Assembly: GCA_964534745.1 (NCBI GenBank) | Contig: CAZHQW010000019.1 | Span: 1 to 47,778, forward strand | Length of the DNA: 47,778 bases | From: G020354785 sp964534745 | GTDB taxonomy: Bacteria > Bacteroidota > Bacteroidia > Bacteroidales > UBA10428 | Direction of reading: 5' to 3' | In this document: piece after piece, positions 44,331-47,778 of the stretch | How the letters are laid out: each line of letters opens with the position of its first letter | Numbering within the stretch: position 1 is the first letter of the stretch | The notes under the pieces: model-generated | The model's database searches: none | The model's input: only the letters and a program-made list of their open reading frames with translations | Told to the model about the DNA's origin: nothing | Position numbers and translations under genes: made by a program

Positions 44331-45847
44331 GTCCTGTTTTTAAGTTTAAGAAATGCGCATGAAATATTGTCTGTTATGTCTGATGCTATTAACGCATCTT
44401 CCCCCTTTTGCCCTGCAGCAATATCACCTGCCAGTCCGTGCAAAAACACTCCTGCTATTGCCGCTTCCTTCGGGTCATAATACTGTGTCATCAATGACAA
44501 GATCATTCCTGTCAGCACGTCACCACTGCCGGCTGTGGCCATTCCCGGGTTCCCCGTAGTATTAAAATAGCAGGTCCCGTCCGGACAGGCAACAGTGGTA
44601 TGTGCTCCCTTAAGAACAATATATACCTTATATTTTACTGCATATTCAATCTGTGCCCTGTTTCGCGAATAGTCATCATTATACTGGCCGAAAAGCCTCC
44701 GGAATTCTCCGGGATGGGGTGTTAATATGCTGTTCTCAGGTATCTGCGTGAGCAGCTCCTTGCCGGTGGAAATAAAATTCAATGCATCTGCATCTATGAC
44801 AAGAGGCACATTTGCCTTTTTGAGCAGTTCCTCCAGGGCCTTGCGCGAATCTTCGCCGTGCCCGAGTCCGGGACCCACAGCTATTGCATTGAAACCGGAC
44901 AGTTCCGGAAATCCGGTAAAAGAAGTATCAGAGCTGTCAATGCTGACAATGGCCTCAGGAACGGCAGTCTGTATTATATTATATCCCAGCCCGGGAACAT
45001 GCGCAGTAACAAGTCCCGCCCCCGTCCTTAGAGCCGCCCTGGCACCCAGAACAGCAGCGCCCATCATGCCATAGCTGCCTGCAATCAGAAGTCCGTGTCC
45101 GAAGGTGCCCTTATGAGAAAACTTTTTCCTTACCCTCAGGCTCTCACTTATTTCACTTTCCGTTAAATAGTTATAGGGTGTACTAACATTATCGATAAAT
45201 TTTTGATGAAGTCCTATGGGAAGCACATGCCATTCACCTGCATAGGGCTCATTTTCTGCAAAGAAAAAGGAAAGCTTGGGAAACTGAAAGGTCAGTATGC
45301 GGTCCGCCTTTATAATGTTTTCCCTGTTGTTATTGCTGTTGTCCTCACCAAATAATCCTCCGGGGATATCTATAGCTATTATTTCGGCCCCGCTCATATT
45401 GATGTGATTCACGAGCGCCGCTGCCAGTCCGCTTAAAGGCCTTGTCAGTCCGGACCCGAACAATCCTTCGATAATGATATCAGGCTCACCTAATTCAGGA
45501 AAGTCTTCTTCGGATTTCACATCCCTGATCTTAACAATTTTTTGCGATATAAGCCTTTGCCTGTTAATTTCGGAGTCAGGTGACAGCGTGTCTGCAATGT
45601 CCAGCAGGTATAAGCTGACTTTCCTGTATCCTTTGTCAGCCAGAAGCCGTGCAATAGCCCAGGCATCGCCCCCATTGTTACCGGGACCGGCAAAAATTTT
45701 AAAAGATGCCGAGAGTTTATAATTATCTGCCAGCCACCTGGCACAAGCCGTAGCAGCACGTTCCATCAAATCAATGGAAGCAACGGGCTCGTTTTTTATC
45801 GTATAACTGTCAACCTCCCTGATCTGCTGTGATGTCAGGATTTTCAT
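44327..45847 (-). CDS. nnr: Bifunctional NAD(P)H-hydrate epimerase/dehydratase
   Basis: 506 residues from the ATG at 45847; a TTG 9 bases earlier is less likely. The N-terminal YjeF_N epimerase domain (about 1-215) has LMERAATACA and FAGPGNNGGDAWAIAR. The C-terminal ribokinase-like dehydratase domain (about 225-500) has FSHKGTFGHGLLIAGSYGMMGAAVLGARAALRTGAGLVT, VIDADALN, LTPHPGEFRRL, and NPGMATAGSGDVLTG. The enzyme repairs damaged NADHX and NADPHX, using ADP or ATP in the dehydratase step. The fused form is the usual one in bacteria. It is the upstream gene of a pair with the DUF4831 lipoprotein. The ACA/CAA-rich 171-base region upstream separates it from the divergent transporter gene. Confidence 0.95.
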   Translation of the reverse strand: MKILTSQQIREVDSYTIKNEPVASIDLMERAATACARWLADNYKLSASFKIFAGPGNNGGDAWAIARLLADKGYRKVSLYLLDIADTLSPDSEINRQRLISQKIVKIRDVKSEEDFPELGEPDIIIEGLFGSGLTRPLSGLAAALVNHINMSGAEIIAIDIPGGLFGEDNSNNNRENIIKADRILTFQFPKLSFFFAENEPYAGEWHVLPIGLHQKFIDNVSTPYNYLTESEISESLRVRKKFSHKGTFGHGLLIAGSYGMMGAAVLGARAALRTGAGLVTAHVPGLGYNIIQTAVPEAIVSIDSSDTSFTGFPELSGFNAIAVGPGLGHGEDSRKALEELLKKANVPLVIDADALNFISTGKELLTQIPENSILTPHPGEFRRLFGQYNDDYSRNRAQIEYAVKYKVYIVLKGAHTTVACPDGTCYFNTTGNPGMATAGSGDVLTGMILSLMTQYYDPKEAAIAGVFLHGLAGDIAAGQKGEDALIASDITDNISCAFLKLKNRT

Positions 45848-45975
45848 TTGCAACAAACATTTTAAAAATAAATAACAAAATAAATGCTTTTTTTATAAAA
45901 AAACAGGTATAGCAGAAATATTGGTAAAATATGTTAAGTACAAATTACAAAACATGGAAGATTAAAAAATCTTTC

Positions 45976-45983
45976 TATATTTG
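45976..45983 (+). promoter_or_regulatory. Candidate promoter -7 element of the POT transporter gene
   Basis: TATATTTG fits TAnnTTTG exactly and lies 35 bases upstream of the ATG at 46019. No TTTG was found at the expected distance upstream. Confidence 0.4.
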
Positions 45984-46018
45984 TCAGTTCAGCAAAAAAA
46001 CTACTAATACTTAAAAAA

Positions 46019-47713
46019 ATGTTCAAAGGACATCCCAAAGGCCTGTATGTTGCTTTTTTCTCGAATATGGGCGAAAGGTTCGGTTTTTATACCATGTTTG
46101 CAATTTTCGTATTATTCCTGCAGGCCAAATACGGCTTTGATTCCGGGAGAGCCGGACAAATATGGGGAGGTTTTCTTGCCGCCGTCTATTTCCTTCCTTT
46201 GATCGGGGGATTCCTGGCCGATAAATTGTGGGGGTACGGAAGAACCATAAGTATAGGGCTTGTGACGATGTTTACAGGCTATTTTCTCCTTGCAGTGCCA
46301 AGTGCAAGAGGAGAAGCATTGTGGCTGGTAATTGTGGCGCTCGGTGTAATATCCCTGGGAACCGGGATGTTTAAGGGTAACCTCCAGGCACTGGTCGGCA
46401 ATATGTACGACGATCCAAAGTACAGCAAGATCCGTGATGTGGCCTTTAACATTTTCTATATGGGTATTAATATAGGCGCAATGTTCGCTCCGACTACAGC
46501 ACGCGCCGTATACAGCTATATTATGAAGGGTGCGGAGCTGACTTACAATCCTGCCATTCCTGCCCTGGCAAATAAATTTCTTGACGGAACAGCTTCCGGC
46601 AAGAATATAAGTGAACTGCTCGTCCTTGCAGGCAACCAGGTACCCGGTATCACTGAGGGCGGACTGGCTGATTTCAGTACAAAATATATTGACACACTGA
46701 GCAAAGCATATCACTTCGGATTCGGAGTGGCATGTATTTCCTTAATAATATCCATGATCATCTTCTGGGGATTCAGAAAGTATTACAGGCATGCTGATTT
46801 AACGGAAAAACAAAAGGCAGCAAGTGCGGAACATAAGGATAAAGTTGTTACCCTCACACGGGAACAGACAAGATCAAGACTGATAGCTCTCGGACTCGTA
46901 TTCGGAGTGGTAATCTTTTTCTGGATGGCTTTTCACCAGAACGGGTTTACAATGACAATGTTCGCCCGTGATTATACGCAGGAAAAAGTACCAATATATG
47001 TCTACTTTTGGTTCGACCTGTGGGGCCTTCTTGCTATAGCATTGTCTGTAGGGGGACTGGTATTCCTTGTTAGAAAGTCCAGTACTATCAGGACAAGGAT
47101 AATAAGCGGATTGATTTTCCTTGTATTCGGATACCTTGCATACATGCGCATACAAACCTATAACACATATAATGTGTTTACTCCCGAAATGTTCCAGCAT
47201 CTTAATCCCTTCTTCATAGTGATCCTCACCTTTATTATTGTTGGCTTTTTCACATGGTTAAATAAGAAAGGCAGGGAGCCCTCGGCACCCCGCAAGATAG
47301 GGATCGGAATGATAATAACCGCCGTAGGATTCCTTATACTGGTTATCGGGTCACTGAGCCTTATAGGATACAGCCCGAAAGAGATAGGCGAAATAAGGAT
47401 CCCTGATGAAAACCTTGCAGTTACGCCTTACTGGCTGATAGGTTCATACTTCACACTTACCATTGCGGAGCTTTTCCTGAGTCCCATGGGAATATCATTT
47501 GTATCAAAAGTCTCTCCACCCCAGTATAAGGGTCTTATGCAGGGCGGGTGGCTTGCAGCCACAGCAGTGGGCAGCTATCTTGTAGGAATTATGGGTTATT
47601 CATGGAGAAACCTGCCCCTGTGGGGACACTGGCTTGTGCTTGTCACATGCTGCTGCCTGTCGGCAATATTTATATTCTCGGTAATTAAACGCCTTGAAAG
47701 AACAACAAGCTAA
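46019..47713 (+). CDS. POT/PTR-family proton-dependent oligopeptide transporter
   Basis: 564 residues with 12-14 membrane helices and the POT layout. The helix 1 motif E-x-x-E-R reads Asn16-Met-Gly-Glu19-Arg20 (NMGERFGFY), so the first glutamate is replaced by Asn. The second signature is AFNIFYMGINIGAMFAP (FYxxINxG). GFLADKLWGYGRTI, and later FLSPMGISFVSKVSPPQYKGLMQGGW, match the family's conserved helix 2-3 and helix 10-11 regions. It imports di- and tripeptides with protons in characterised members. The Asn substitution may alter proton coupling. It is complete, ending 65 bases before the window edge; those bases hold nothing that I can identify. Confidence 0.9.
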   Translation: MFKGHPKGLYVAFFSNMGERFGFYTMFAIFVLFLQAKYGFDSGRAGQIWGGFLAAVYFLPLIGGFLADKLWGYGRTISIGLVTMFTGYFLLAVPSARGEALWLVIVALGVISLGTGMFKGNLQALVGNMYDDPKYSKIRDVAFNIFYMGINIGAMFAPTTARAVYSYIMKGAELTYNPAIPALANKFLDGTASGKNISELLVLAGNQVPGITEGGLADFSTKYIDTLSKAYHFGFGVACISLIISMIIFWGFRKYYRHADLTEKQKAASAEHKDKVVTLTREQTRSRLIALGLVFGVVIFFWMAFHQNGFTMTMFARDYTQEKVPIYVYFWFDLWGLLAIALSVGGLVFLVRKSSTIRTRIISGLIFLVFGYLAYMRIQTYNTYNVFTPEMFQHLNPFFIVILTFIIVGFFTWLNKKGREPSAPRKIGIGMIITAVGFLILVIGSLSLIGYSPKEIGEIRIPDENLAVTPYWLIGSYFTLTIAELFLSPMGISFVSKVSPPQYKGLMQGGWLAATAVGSYLVGIMGYSWRNLPLWGHWLVLVTCCCLSAIFIFSVIKRLERTTS

Positions 47714-47778
47714 TTATTACTGACATTTAAGATCCTTATTGACAAAAGGCATTACAAGCATTGTATAAATATAACTTG

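Noticed and set aside
1..47778. tRNA, rRNA, CRISPR, insertion sequence or prophage
   Set aside because: Every intergenic stretch was read; none holds a cloverleaf-like T-arm, repeat-spacer pattern or transposase, integrase or phage structural gene.

Overview
The window looks like a scaffold from a Bacteroidota (probably Bacteroidales-related) genome, most likely a metagenome assembly. Clues are two 100-N gaps, FISUMP-domain lipoproteins with Fn3-like repeats, a type IX secretion (type B) sorting domain, the rel-fur-purA order, a DUF4831 lipoprotein, and promoter motifs of the Bacteroidota type (TTTG, about 20 bases, TAnnTTTG). No rRNA, tRNA, CRISPR array, insertion sequence or phage gene was seen. 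No gene-free stretch exceeds 300 bases; the longest (33549-33840) holds one weak promoter motif and nothing else I can name.

Layout. 1-7350 is the end of an exopolysaccharide/capsule locus: a flippase cut by the window start and an asparagine-synthase-like enzyme on the plus strand, facing a four-gene minus-strand block of two polysaccharide-deacetylase-type and two GNAT/FemAB-type acyltransferase genes. 7458-13203 is a plus-strand surface cluster: a membrane protein with an FISUMP-associated beta domain, a secreted caspase-like peptidase with an intact His/Cys dyad, and two paralogous lipoproteins with three HGHCWS-type repeats followed by an FISUMP domain. 13206-17011 is mutS2 and glyA. 17167-18296 holds three small membrane-protein genes. 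18305-21918 is a tandem pair of ClC proteins with CBS domains. 22055-27759 runs T9SS cargo protein, rel/spoT, fur homologue, purA. 27788-29725 is an MFS carrier with a domain of about 200 residues inserted before its last helix. 29876-32391 is a tandem pair of phosphofructokinases, both with pyrophosphate-type active-site signatures. 32400-33548 holds two lipoproteins; 33841-36247 a stand-alone receiver protein and a long-chain acyl-CoA synthetase; 36323-40902 metH-metF; 40899-42520 pepD; then a periplasmic thioredoxin-like protein, a DUF4831 lipoprotein with the NAD(P)HX repair enzyme, and a POT-family transporter.

How genes work together: glyA, metF and metH all serve one-carbon metabolism, though in separate units. 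The deacetylase/acyltransferase block probably trims and re-acylates the polysaccharide exported by the flippase. The caspase/FISUMP cluster is the best candidate for an uncharacterised system, an envelope protease encoded with its likely surface partners.

Quality notes: the gap inside pepD is an assembly artefact (the same 55 bases lie on both sides, and removing 155 bases restores one 488-residue frame). The gap inside the second FISUMP gene hides a length equal to 2 modulo 3. All seven convergent gene pairs abut within 28 bases, two of them with overlapping stop codons.
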